The notes under the pieces were generated by a model. The model searched no databases and was not told the DNA's origin. It saw only the letters and a program-made list of their open reading frames with translations. A DNA stretch of 64,000 bases from NCBI GenBank assembly GCA_013298145.1, contig JAAFJO010000005.1:186001-250000 (forward strand), read 5' to 3'. The translations under genes were made by a program, and so were the position numbers. This document shows, piece after piece, positions 32,332-40,451 of this stretch; position 1 is the first letter of the stretch, and each line of letters opens with the position of its first letter. Source of the DNA: Betaproteobacteria bacterium (GTDB lineage: Bacteria; Pseudomonadota; Gammaproteobacteria; Burkholderiales; Casimicrobiaceae).

Positions 32332-33621
32332 CTAGCGCAATCGACGGAAGGATGAAATGGAGTCATTCATTCCCGGTGGCATTTGTGCATATTGGCCAGG
32401 CCCCGCGGTGAAGCAGCGACCACCGTAGTTGTCATGTTCGCAAAACTGCCAGGTGCCCCAGCTAATGAACATGCCCGAGGCGCGGTCATTGAATTGCGAA
32501 TCGCGCAGCGATGGCACGTCGCCGGTTGCACGCAGGCTTACACCGCCAAAATCCCCGTGTTCAAACAGCCAAAGCGGATGCCGTGTACGTGGGCCGTTCG
32601 CCTCAAAAATTGTGTAGTTTCCACCGTTTGCATTGAGTCCGCTCCACACCGGTTCGCGTGTAATTTGCCGAATCGATGAGATCGCGCGATCTAGCTGCGG
32701 CGGCAAGCGGCGATAGTCGCCAGGGCCGAACGTCATGCAGACGCCGCTGAAGTCGCGGTTTTCGCACATTTCCCACGTGCCGCCGAAGACGCGCATCGAT
32801 TGAATGCGATCATTGAAACCCGTGTTGCGCAGGTTTGCGATATCACCGTCAAGCGTGACAGCTTGTCCCGTGAAATTGGGATCGGTGAACACTTCAACGC
32901 GCGTGCGGTCGTAGGGCTGCGGCTGATAGCTTGAGTTGCCGTAGGATCCGATAGGCCCGGTAACGACTGGCCCTGGCGCGGCAGTGACGGGCTCCGCAGG
33001 TGGGCGCGCGGGCGGCGCCGAATTTTGCGCGGGCGAAAGCGAGCGAGCGGAAACGATTTTGTTATCGAGCTGCGAACCCAAATCAGGGTAGTTGCCCGGA
33101 GGCAGCGCCTGGCAGCGGCCCCGGAAGTTGAAATCGGTGCAAATTTCCCACGTGCCGCCGGTCACAATCGCTGAGGAGGTGCGGTCATTGAACCCCGCAC
33201 GGCCCAAATCGCCCGCGCTCTGTTCAAGTGTGAGCGTGCGGCCGCGATATTGGCGTGATTCGAAGAGTTGCAACTTTGGCCCGACATAGCCAACGGCAGG
33301 AGCGCCGTAAGTGACGTCGCGCACCGAGAGAATTGCGTCAATGCCACGACCGCCGACCTCGCGGTAATCGCCAGGCGTTAGACGACGGCATTCGCCAGCA
33401 AAGTTTTGGCCGGTGCACACTTCCCACACGCCGGATGCAACGCGCACAGAGCGCGCCGCGCCAATTGCGAGATAGGGCTCCGAGCGAGAGAGCTGTGCAA
33501 ACGAGCCGTAGAAATCACGCTCGCTGTAAATCAGAATTTCAGCGGAGAGCGCAACGCTTGACGCTGCAAAGGCAGTGGCTGCGACCAGGGCGCGACGCCA
33601 TTTCTGAGAGTGTGTGGCCAT
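32332..33621 (-). CDS. Exported protein with four beta/gamma-crystallin domains
   Basis: 429 aa. Signal peptide (WRRALVAATAFAASSVALSAE). Four crystallin domains follow at about residues 28-118, 125-200, 240-325 and 350-429, each with paired Greek-key motifs such as YGSFAQL/FAGECRRL, GRTLTL/FRGRCQAL, TGQAVTL/FSGVCMTF and GVSLRA/YGGRCFTA. Two Ca2+-site hexamers of the N/D-N/D-x-x-S/T-S type are intact (NDRTSS and NDSISS). A Pro/Ala-rich linker separates domains two and three. Bacterial members bind calcium and are usually surface or stress proteins. It is the first gene of the run to CoA-binding, RNase and barstar. Confidence 0.88.
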   Translation of the reverse strand: MATHSQKWRRALVAATAFAASSVALSAEILIYSERDFYGSFAQLSRSEPYLAIGAARSVRVASGVWEVCTGQNFAGECRRLTPGDYREVGGRGIDAILSVRDVTYGAPAVGYVGPKLQLFESRQYRGRTLTLEQSAGDLGRAGFNDRTSSAIVTGGTWEICTDFNFRGRCQALPPGNYPDLGSQLDNKIVSARSLSPAQNSAPPARPPAEPVTAAPGPVVTGPIGSYGNSSYQPQPYDRTRVEVFTDPNFTGQAVTLDGDIANLRNTGFNDRIQSMRVFGGTWEMCENRDFSGVCMTFGPGDYRRLPPQLDRAISSIRQITREPVWSGLNANGGNYTIFEANGPRTRHPLWLFEHGDFGGVSLRATGDVPSLRDSQFNDRASGMFISWGTWQFCEHDNYGGRCFTAGPGQYAQMPPGMNDSISSFRRLR

Positions 33622-33864
33622 GGAGCCTCCCTATTTGGGTGAGTTTTTTCGTATCGTTGGGGCGAGCATGTGACGCGCCCAACACAGTGAGAACGCCGCA
33701 AAGTGTGTGGCGTTGACCATCAACAAAGCGTAACCCATCGCGATTGGATTCACCAGATTGCTCGCGCGTTCAAAGGCTACGATTCGGAACTGTTCCCGTT
33801 AATCGTGTGATGCGCACCGTAAACATCGCGCAAAATTCGAGGTTTGCAATGCTGGGGACGAGCG

Positions 33865-34599
33865 ATGCGCGAACGTTGGGTGATCGGAAACTGGAAGATG
33901 AACGGTACGCTGCAGCGAAATCGAGAGCTGCTCGATGCGCTCAAAGCGCTCGCGCCGACGCGTGCGCGGATAGCGGTGTGTGTGCCAAGCGTTTTTCTGC
34001 CACAAACTGCCGAGCTTTTGGCCGGAACGGCAATCGCATGGGGTGCACAGGATGTGAGTGCGCAGCCGAACGGCGCCTACACTGGCCAAATTTCTTCATC
34101 GATGCTCCAAGAGTTTGGGGCAAGCGTCGCGATAGTAGGCCACTCGGAACGTAGGCTATTTAACGCTGAATCCAACGAAGACGTGGCGAAAAAGGCGCTA
34201 GCTGCTGCGAATGCAGGCCTGCGACCAGTTGTTTGCGTTGGCGAGAGCCTTGCCGAGCGCGAGGCCGGGCGGGCCGAAGCCGTCGTCGGTGCTCAGCTAG
34301 CCGCGTGCACCGAGGCGCTGGCAAGATTCCCGGCGCTTCCAGTCATTGCCTACGAGCCCGTCTGGGCCATTGGCACAGGCAAAACCGCCTCGCCGGAGCA
34401 AGCCGAAGCCATGCATGCCTTCTTGCGTAGCGAGCTCGCGAACATTTCGCCTGAAGCAAGGCAGGTTCCGATTTTGTACGGTGGCAGTGTGAAGCCGAGC
34501 AATGCTGCGGAGTTGTTTGCGCAACCGAATATCGACGGGGGGTTGATCGGCGGCGCGTCGCTTGTTGCAGCCGACTTTTTGGCGATTGCTGCTGCTTAG
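33865..34599 (+). CDS. tpiA: Triosephosphate isomerase
   Basis: 244 aa from the ATG at 33865, which begins MRERWVIGNWKMNG; a frame from 33844 adds seven residues with no family match. Catalytic residues: Lys11 in GNWKMNG, His93 in VGHSERR and Glu in YEPVWAIGTGK, with the phosphate loop LYGGSVKPSN and DGGLIGGASL near the end. Interconverts dihydroxyacetone phosphate and glyceraldehyde 3-phosphate. Followed by secG, a common betaproteobacterial order. Confidence 0.96.
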   Translation: MRERWVIGNWKMNGTLQRNRELLDALKALAPTRARIAVCVPSVFLPQTAELLAGTAIAWGAQDVSAQPNGAYTGQISSSMLQEFGASVAIVGHSERRLFNAESNEDVAKKALAAANAGLRPVVCVGESLAEREAGRAEAVVGAQLAACTEALARFPALPVIAYEPVWAIGTGKTASPEQAEAMHAFLRSELANISPEARQVPILYGGSVKPSNAAELFAQPNIDGGLIGGASLVAADFLAIAAA

Positions 34600-34968
34600 C
34601 CGGAATTTTGGTAATTTGCGAGGCAAAACGCGCCGCGTAGTTTGCATCCCGATGCGGCACAACTCGATCCTCTCGTGTGATCGATCTAGCTCGTCGAGAC
34701 CGTGCTTCGAAGAGCTCTGCAGAACGTAGCGCGCGCCCGTCAGGCGCGGCAAAACTTCGGGAAGTTACCTGAGCGTGCGCCGGTAGGGGAGGACATTTCA
34801 CGGATTTTTGGCGAAGTATCACGGGCTCGCAGTGGTTGCGCGGAGGCCATCTTCGCTTTGTTTTTGAGCAAGAAGGCGCTGGGCGCGGTCGTGTGCCGGC
34901 TGTATTGCTCAGGGGAAACGCAGCCAATCACCAGCACCGTTAGACGTTTCGATATATAATTTCGGGCT
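34600..34968. other. Gene-free gap tpiA-secG with a promoter next to secG
   Basis: No gene is supported. TATAAT at 34955-34960 lies eight bases before the secG ATG and is the best -10 box in the gap; a good -35 box is not seen at the expected distance. Confidence 0.5.
34955..34968 (+). promoter_or_regulatory. -10 box immediately upstream of secG
   Basis: TATAAT at 34955-34960 would place the transcript start within a few bases of the ATG at 34969. No Shine-Dalgarno sequence lies between them, so a leaderless or near-leaderless secG mRNA is possible. Confidence 0.4.
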
Positions 34969-35337
34969 ATGGAAATTTTGCATTCCCTCATGCTTGCGGT
35001 GCATCTGCTGACGGCGATTTCAATCGTCGTCCTCGTGCTACTCCAGCAAGGAAAAGGGGCCGACATGGGTGCCGCGTTCGGTACTGGTTCGGCGGGTAGC
35101 GTTTTTGGCGCAGCGGGATCGGCTAACTTTTTGAGCCGGTCCACGGCTGTTGCTGCGACGGTGTTTTTCGCGACCAGCGTGGCTCTCACCTACTACGGCG
35201 CCAAAGCGCCGAGTGCGTCCGGTGGAGTAATGCAGGGCGTGAGCACGTCAGAGCCAGCGAAGAAAGAGGCCGCGGTGCCGGGTAAGGCACCAGCGACTGG
35301 AGCACCTGCCGAGCCCAAGCAAGACGTTCCGAAGTAA
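34969..35337 (+). CDS. secG: Preprotein translocase subunit SecG
   Basis: 122 aa. Two membrane segments (residues ~3-25 and ~53-73) around the conserved VLLQQGKGADMGAAFG and NFLSRSTA segments define SecG. It supports SecYE and SecA in protein export. The tail is rich in Pro, Ala and Lys. tRNA-Leu starts 12 bases after its stop, so the tRNA is probably processed from the secG transcript. Confidence 0.95.
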   Translation: MEILHSLMLAVHLLTAISIVVLVLLQQGKGADMGAAFGTGSAGSVFGAAGSANFLSRSTAVAATVFFATSVALTYYGAKAPSASGGVMQGVSTSEPAKKEAAVPGKAPATGAPAEPKQDVPK

Positions 35338-35348
35338 GTAGTTTTTTA

Positions 35349-35433
35349 GCCGTCGTGGTGAAATTGGTAGACACGCTATCTTGAGGGGGTAGTGGCGAAA
35401 GCTGTGCGAGTTCGAGTCTCGCCGACGGCACCA
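35349..35433 (+). tRNA. tRNA-Leu (GAG)
   Basis: 85 nt with encoded ACCA. The acceptor stem GCCGTCG/CGACGGC is perfect, the anticodon in CTTGAGGGG is GAG, a short variable arm is present and the T arm reads GAGTTCGAGTCTC. It lies between secG and nuoA, a common betaproteobacterial position. Confidence 0.96.
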
Positions 35434-35477
35434 AAAAAGAGAAGCGTCCCTGCGGTGTGCAGTGGCGCGACAGAAAG

Positions 35478-35507
35478 GGCGGAGCAGCAGTGCGCCGCCT
35501 TTTTTTT
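35478..35507 (+). terminator. Intrinsic terminator between tRNA-Leu and nuoA
   Basis: GGCGGAGCA (35478-35486), loop GCAG, TGCGCCGCC (35491-35499; one mismatch in nine) and a run of eight T. It should end the secG-tRNA transcript, so nuo either starts at a promoter within the next 70 bases or depends on read-through. Confidence 0.85.
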
Positions 35508-35575
35508 GGCTTCCCACGCCGGGGGAGCTGATGGCAGAAGCCTTCAAGCGGCGTCGCAAACGAAACCCATCGGTC

Positions 35576-35941
35576 ATGACACTCGAAGCCTACGTCCCGA
35601 TTCTGATCTTTATGATCGTTGCGCTTGCTTTTGGCGGCGTTTTGATGGGGGTAGGCTGGCTGGTAGCGCCCGCGAAGCCGGACGATAAGAAGCTCGCGCC
35701 GTACGAATGCGGTTTTGAAGCATTCGAAGACGCAAGGATGCGTTTCGACGTGCGCTACTACCTTGTTGCGATTCTCTTCATTTTGTTTGACTTGGAAATC
35801 GCGTTCCTTTTTCCGTGGGCGGTCGCCCTTGTGGATTTGGGCGCATGGAGCGCGGGTTTCTGGGCGATGATGGTGTTTCTGGGCATCCTGACTGTAGGGT
35901 TCATTTACGAATGGAAGCGCGGCGCGTTGGACTGGGAATGA
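35576..35941 (+). CDS. nuoA: NADH-quinone oxidoreductase subunit A
   Basis: 121 aa from the ATG at 35576, the conserved family length and start ([12 protein letters not shown]). Three membrane segments, with the conserved loop [22 protein letters not shown] and [12 protein letters not shown]. Membrane-arm subunit at the quinone site. An alternative ATG at 35531 has GGGGGAG three bases upstream and would add a basic 15-residue start ([15 protein letters not shown]). That is unusual for NuoA, but the ribosome site is better, so the start is uncertain. First gene of nuoA-N. Confidence 0.92.
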   Translation: MTLEAYVPILIFMIVALAFGGVLMGVGWLVAPAKPDDKKLAPYECGFEAFEDARMRFDVRYYLVAILFILFDLEIAFLFPWAVALVDLGAWSAGFWAMMVFLGILTVGFIYEWKRGALDWE

Positions 35942-36074
35942 GTTCTTTCGCTAAAGTAAATAGTACTTTTTCGCTCGCAACTTGCCGAGTGTCCCGCGCA
36001 TTCACACTGATTGTGTCGCGGCCGCGTGTTCTGTTTGATTTGTCGAAAGCACATTGCGCTAGAGGAATGGAAGT

Positions 36075-36554
36075 ATGAGTCTCGAAGGCGTATTGGAAAA
36101 AGGGTTCGTAACGACCACGGCCGACACGGTCATTAATTGGGCGCGAAATGGCTCGATGTGGCCGATGACGTTTGGTCTGGCATGTTGCGCTGTTGAGATG
36201 ATGCACGCGGGTGCGGCGCGTTACGATTTGGATCGATTCGGCATTGTGTTTCGGCCGAGTCCGCGTCAATCCGACGTGATGATCGTTGCCGGCACGTTGT
36301 GCAACAAGATGGCGCCCGCGCTTCGTAAGGTTTACGACCAAATGGCCGAGCCGCGCTGGGTTATCTCAATGGGCTCGTGCGCGAATGGCGGTGGTTATTA
36401 CCACTACAGCTACTCGGTCGTCCGCGGTTGTGATCGCATCGTGCCGGTTGATGTTTACGTGCCGGGCTGCCCGCCGACCGCGGAAGCGTTGATCTACGGC
36501 ATCATCCAGCTGCAGAACAAAATTCGCCGCACCAACACGATTGCGAGGGCATAA
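36075..36554 (+). CDS. nuoB: NADH-quinone oxidoreductase subunit B
   Basis: 159 aa, ligates the terminal cluster N2. The four cysteines are visible in [10 protein letters not shown] (tandem pair), GTLCNKMAP and [10 protein letters not shown]. It contacts quinone together with NuoD. It lies 133 bases after nuoA; the gap has no gene. Confidence 0.97.
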   Translation: MSLEGVLEKGFVTTTADTVINWARNGSMWPMTFGLACCAVEMMHAGAARYDLDRFGIVFRPSPRQSDVMIVAGTLCNKMAPALRKVYDQMAEPRWVISMGSCANGGGYYHYSYSVVRGCDRIVPVDVYVPGCPPTAEALIYGIIQLQNKIRRTNTIARA

Positions 36555-36599
36555 CGATCATGATGTTTGTTGCTTCGCAATTTCCCACGATCATGATCG

Positions 36600-36638
36600 T
36601 TTCCCTCACCCTCAGTCCCTCTCCTGGTGGGAAAGGAA
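36600..36638. repeat. Family A palindromic element, degenerate half-copy (nuoB-nuoC)
   Basis: TTCCCTCACCCTCAGTCCCT followed by CTCCTGGTGGGAAAGG matches the right half of the element with several changes. It occupies the nuoB-nuoC gap and ends about 30 bases before the nuoC start. Confidence 0.65.
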
Positions 36639-36668
36639 AAACGTTGGCTCAGAAGGGTGGGTGCGCTG

Positions 36669-37244
36669 ATGCTTAATGAAATCGTCACCAAGGCGCTCGG
36701 CGACAAGATCAAAAATCTCTCGACCGCGCTCAACGAGCTCACCGTCGAAGTCGCGGCGAGCGACTGGGTCGCGGCATGTACAGCGCTTCGCGATGACCCC
36801 GAATGCCGGTTCGAGTCGCTCATCGATTTATGCGGGGTTGACTATTCTGCTTATGAAGGCCATGCCCATAAAGAACAGGGCTTCGCCGTTGTTTGTCATC
36901 TGCTGTCTGTAAGCTTGAATCAACGCGTGCGAATCCGCTGCTTCGCCGAGCACAATGAGTTCCCCGTGGTCGCATCGCTCGTCGATGTTTGGCCAGCCGC
37001 AAATTGGTATGAGCGCGAGGCTTTCGACCTTTATGGCATCGTGTTCGAAGGCCATCCGGATTTGCGCCGAATCCTCACCGACTACGGTTTTGTCGGTCAT
37101 CCGTTCCGCAAAGATTTTCCGACCACAGGTTACGTTGAAATGCGCTACGACCCCGAGCAGCGTCGAGTCGTTTATCAGCCGGTCACGATCGAACCGCGTG
37201 AAAACGTGCCGCGCGTGGTTCGTGAAGAAACGTACGCAGGATAG
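36669..37244 (+). CDS. nuoC: NADH-quinone oxidoreductase subunit C
   Basis: 191 aa from the ATG at 36669; the upstream in-frame codons from 36627 derive from the repeat and are excluded. Features: [36 protein letters not shown] and [23 protein letters not shown]. Peripheral-arm subunit next to NuoD. A separate nuoC (not fused to nuoD) is the normal betaproteobacterial form. Confidence 0.96.
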   Translation: MLNEIVTKALGDKIKNLSTALNELTVEVAASDWVAACTALRDDPECRFESLIDLCGVDYSAYEGHAHKEQGFAVVCHLLSVSLNQRVRIRCFAEHNEFPVVASLVDVWPAANWYEREAFDLYGIVFEGHPDLRRILTDYGFVGHPFRKDFPTTGYVEMRYDPEQRRVVYQPVTIEPRENVPRVVREETYAG

Positions 37245-37256
37245 GGCGGGGTAATC

Positions 37257-38510
37257 ATGGCTGAAATCCGTAATTACACGATGAACTTTGGACCGCAGCA
37301 TCCTGCGGCCCACGGCGTGCTTCGCCTTGTGCTTGAGCTCGATGGCGAAACGATTATTCGCGCCGATCCGCACATTGGCCTGTTGCATCGTGCAACAGAA
37401 AAGCTCGCTGAATCGAAGACGTACCTTCAATCGCTGCCATACATGGATCGTCTCGACTACGTGTCGATGATGGCCAACGAGCATGCGTATTGCATGGCGA
37501 TCGAAAAGCTCGCTGGGATCGAAGTGCCACTGCGCGCGCAGTACATCCGCGTGATGTTCGATGAAATCACGCGCAATTTGAATCATTTGCTGTGGCTCGG
37601 CTGCCACGCGCTCGACGTCGGCGCGATGACGGTTTTCCTTTACTGTTTCCGCGAGCGTGAAGACCTCTTCGATATGTATGAGGCGGTCTCTGGTGCGCGC
37701 ATGCATGCGGCGTACTACCGCCCCGGTGGCGTGTATCGCGATTTGCCGGATTCGATGCCGCAATACACCGCGTCGAAAATTCATAACGCGAACGCAATCA
37801 AAAAAATGAATGAGAACCGCGGCGGTTCTCTGCTCGATTTCATCGAAGATTTCTCGAATCGCTTCCCGAAATGCATCGACGAATACGAGACGCTTCTGAC
37901 CGACAACCGCATTTGGAAACAGCGTACGGTTGGCATTGGTGTTGTCACGCCGGAGCGCGCGATGGCGCTCGGCTTCACCGGCGCGATGCTTCGCGGTTCC
38001 GGTATTGCGTGGGATTTGCGTAAGAAGCAGCCCTATGAGGTCTATGACAAGATGGACTTCGACATTCCGGTTGGCGTGAATGGCGATTGCTACGATCGTT
38101 ATCTGGTTCGCATTCAGGAAATGCGCGAATCGAACAAGATCATCAAGCAGTGCATCGCTTGGCTGCGCGCAAATCCCGGGCCCGTGATTTCAGACAATCA
38201 CAAAGTCGCCCCCCCTTCACGTGAAAACATGAAGGAAAACATGGAAGAGCTGATTCACCATTTCAAGCTCTTCACCGAAGGGATGCACGTGCCGCCAGGC
38301 GAAGCGTACGCCGCGGTGGAGCATCCGAAAGGCGAGTTCGGCGTGTACATCGTTTCAGACGGAGCAAACAAGCCGTACCGCTTGAAGTTACGCGCACCAG
38401 GGTTCGCGCACCTCGCAGCGCTCGATGAAATGAGCCGTGGCCACATGATCGCTGACGTGGTTGCCATCATTGGTACGCAAGACATCGTGTTCGGAGAGAT
38501 CGACAGGTAA
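37257..38510 (+). CDS. nuoD: NADH-quinone oxidoreductase subunit D
   Basis: 417 aa. Features: [48 protein letters not shown] and the C-terminal [18 protein letters not shown]. Together with NuoB it forms the quinone pocket. It begins 12 bases after nuoC. Confidence 0.97.
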   Translation: MAEIRNYTMNFGPQHPAAHGVLRLVLELDGETIIRADPHIGLLHRATEKLAESKTYLQSLPYMDRLDYVSMMANEHAYCMAIEKLAGIEVPLRAQYIRVMFDEITRNLNHLLWLGCHALDVGAMTVFLYCFREREDLFDMYEAVSGARMHAAYYRPGGVYRDLPDSMPQYTASKIHNANAIKKMNENRGGSLLDFIEDFSNRFPKCIDEYETLLTDNRIWKQRTVGIGVVTPERAMALGFTGAMLRGSGIAWDLRKKQPYEVYDKMDFDIPVGVNGDCYDRYLVRIQEMRESNKIIKQCIAWLRANPGPVISDNHKVAPPSRENMKENMEELIHHFKLFTEGMHVPPGEAYAAVEHPKGEFGVYIVSDGANKPYRLKLRAPGFAHLAALDEMSRGHMIADVVAIIGTQDIVFGEIDR

Positions 38511-38513
38511 TTG

Positions 38514-38996
38514 ATGATGAGCCTCTCTACAGAAGCATTGAAAAAAATTGATCGCGAAGTCGCGAAGTTTCCTGCTGACCAGAAGCAGTCGGCGGTGATG
38601 GCGGCGTTAACGATTGCTCAGAAGGAACACGGTTGGCTTTCATCGGAAACGATGCAAGAAATCGCGGGCTATCTCGGCATGCCGCCGATAGCCGTGTATG
38701 AAGTTGCGAGCTTCTACACGATGTACAACTTGAAGCCCGTTGGCAAATACAAGCTCTCGATTTGCACGAATCTGCCGTGCCAGTTGCAGGGCTCAACGCT
38801 TTGCGCGGAACACGCCAAGACGAAGCTCGGCATCGAATACGGCGAGACGACCGCTGATGGTCAGTTCACGTTGAAAGAGGGCGAATGCTTTGGCGCCTGC
38901 GGCGATGCACCAGTGTTCCTCGTGAACGATCGTGACATGCGCGTGAAGATTACCCCTGATAAATTCGATCAAATGATCGACGCATTGAAGGCATAA
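38514..38996 (+). CDS. nuoE: NADH-quinone oxidoreductase subunit E
   Basis: 160 aa, binds the 2Fe-2S cluster N1a through the cysteines in [12 protein letters not shown] and [11 protein letters not shown]. Start at the first of two tandem ATG codons (38514, 38517); a TTG three bases earlier directly abuts the nuoD stop. Part of the NADH dehydrogenase module with NuoF and NuoG. Confidence 0.96.
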   Translation: MMSLSTEALKKIDREVAKFPADQKQSAVMAALTIAQKEHGWLSSETMQEIAGYLGMPPIAVYEVASFYTMYNLKPVGKYKLSICTNLPCQLQGSTLCAEHAKTKLGIEYGETTADGQFTLKEGECFGACGDAPVFLVNDRDMRVKITPDKFDQMIDALKA

Positions 38997-39009
38997 AGGA
39001 AGTATTGCT

Positions 39010-40308
39010 ATGCACTTCGGTCCACACATCAACCCCACGATCTTTGCCGATCTGAAGATCGACGATCCCAACGATTGGCGCATCGGCGCGTATCAAAAGC
39101 GCGGCGGCTACGAAGCGCTGAGAAAAATTCTTGAAAACAAGATTCCGCAAGATGAAGTGATTGCGGAAGTGAAGAAGTCCGCGCTTCGCGGCCGCGGTGG
39201 CGCAGGCTTCCCGACCGGGCTCAAATGGAGCTTCATGCCCCGCCAGTTTCCAGGGCAAAAGTATCTCGTGTGCAATAGCGACGAGGGTGAGCCGGGCACG
39301 TTCAAGGATCGCGACATTCTTCGCTACAACCCACACATGGTCATCGAAGGCATGGCGATCGCCGCCTACGCGATGGGCATTTCGGTGGGCTACAACTACA
39401 TTCACGGCGAAATTTTTTCGACCTATGAATTGTTTGAACAAGCGCTCGAAGAAGCACGCGCTGCAGGCTTCCTCGGCAACAACATTCTCGGGAGCGGCTT
39501 CGATTTTCAGCTTCACGCGTTTCATGGATTTGGCGCGTACATCTGCGGCGAAGAAACAGCACTTCTCGAATCAATCGAAGGCAAAAAAGGTCAGCCACGC
39601 TTCAAACCACCGTTCCCCGCGAGCTTTGGTTTGTACGGCAAACCCACAACGATCAATAACACCGAAACCTTCGCGGCCGTGCCGTGGATCATTCGAAACG
39701 GTGGCGAATCGTTCTTGAATTTGGGCTTGCCAAATAACGGCGGGACGAAACTCTTTTCGGTGTCTGGTGACGTCGAGCGTCCTGGCAACTATGAAGTGCC
39801 GCTCGGTACGCCGTTCGCAAAATTGCTCGAGCTCGCAGGCGGTATGCGTGGCGGTCGCAAAATCAAAGGTTGCATTCCTGGTGGCTCATCAATGCCCGTC
39901 ATCCCCGGCGCGCAGATGATGGAAACCAACATGGATTACGACTCGATTGCTAAGGCGGGCTCGATGCTCGGCTCCGGTGCGGTGATCGTGATGGACGATA
40001 CGCGTTGCATGGTGAAGTCCTTGCTGCGCTTGTCGTACTTCTATTACGAAGAATCCTGCGGTCAATGCACGCCCTGTCGCGAAGGCACCGGTTGGCTCTG
40101 GCGCATGGTGAGCCGCATTGAAAACGGTCAAGGCCGCGCGGAAGATCTCGACATGCTGAACAGCGTGGCTGACAACATTCAGGGCCGCACGATTTGCGCC
40201 TTGGGCGATGCTGCTGCGATGCCTGTGCGCGCGTTCGTGAAGCACTACCGAGACGAATTTCAATATCACATCGACAACAAACGTTGTCTCGTCCCGGCAT
40301 ACGTTTAA
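39010..40308 (+). CDS. nuoF: NADH-quinone oxidoreductase subunit F (FMN, NADH site)
   Basis: 432 aa. The FMN/NADH region is [13 protein letters not shown] and [14 protein letters not shown], and the 4Fe-4S N3 cysteines are in [14 protein letters not shown] plus the later TICALG. Entry point of electrons from NADH. A repeat separates it from nuoG. Confidence 0.97.
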   Translation: MHFGPHINPTIFADLKIDDPNDWRIGAYQKRGGYEALRKILENKIPQDEVIAEVKKSALRGRGGAGFPTGLKWSFMPRQFPGQKYLVCNSDEGEPGTFKDRDILRYNPHMVIEGMAIAAYAMGISVGYNYIHGEIFSTYELFEQALEEARAAGFLGNNILGSGFDFQLHAFHGFGAYICGEETALLESIEGKKGQPRFKPPFPASFGLYGKPTTINNTETFAAVPWIIRNGGESFLNLGLPNNGGTKLFSVSGDVERPGNYEVPLGTPFAKLLELAGGMRGGRKIKGCIPGGSSMPVIPGAQMMETNMDYDSIAKAGSMLGSGAVIVMDDTRCMVKSLLRLSYFYYEESCGQCTPCREGTGWLWRMVSRIENGQGRAEDLDMLNSVADNIQGRTICALGDAAAMPVRAFVKHYRDEFQYHIDNKRCLVPAYV

Positions 40309-40313
40309 ATTTT

Positions 40314-40402
40314 TTGGCCACAGATGAACACAGATAAACACCGATTTTTCACGATAGGCGACGCGCGTCATCTGTGTTCATCTGTGTGCATCTGTGGCAA
40401 AG
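40314..40402. repeat. Inverted repeat of the CCACAGATGAACACAGAT type (nuoF-nuoG gap)
   Basis: The left part CCACAGATGAACACAGAT (from 40318) and right part ATCTGTGTTCATCTGTGTGC followed by ATCTGTGGCA (to 40399) are inverted and contain short internal direct copies. I recall similar repeats between genes in many bacteria. It lies between nuoF and nuoG, inside the operon. Confidence 0.85.
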
Positions 40403-40451
40403 TTTTTTCTCGCGAGTTGCGAGAGTGTTTTGAATTTCAAGAGTTCGCTCG

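Noticed and set aside
34702-34959. 85-codon frame between tpiA and secG
   Set aside because: No family, no ribosome site, and it ends in the presumed secG promoter.
36828-37784. 318-codon minus-strand frame opposite nuoC/nuoD
   Set aside because: Antisense shadow of two certain complex I genes.
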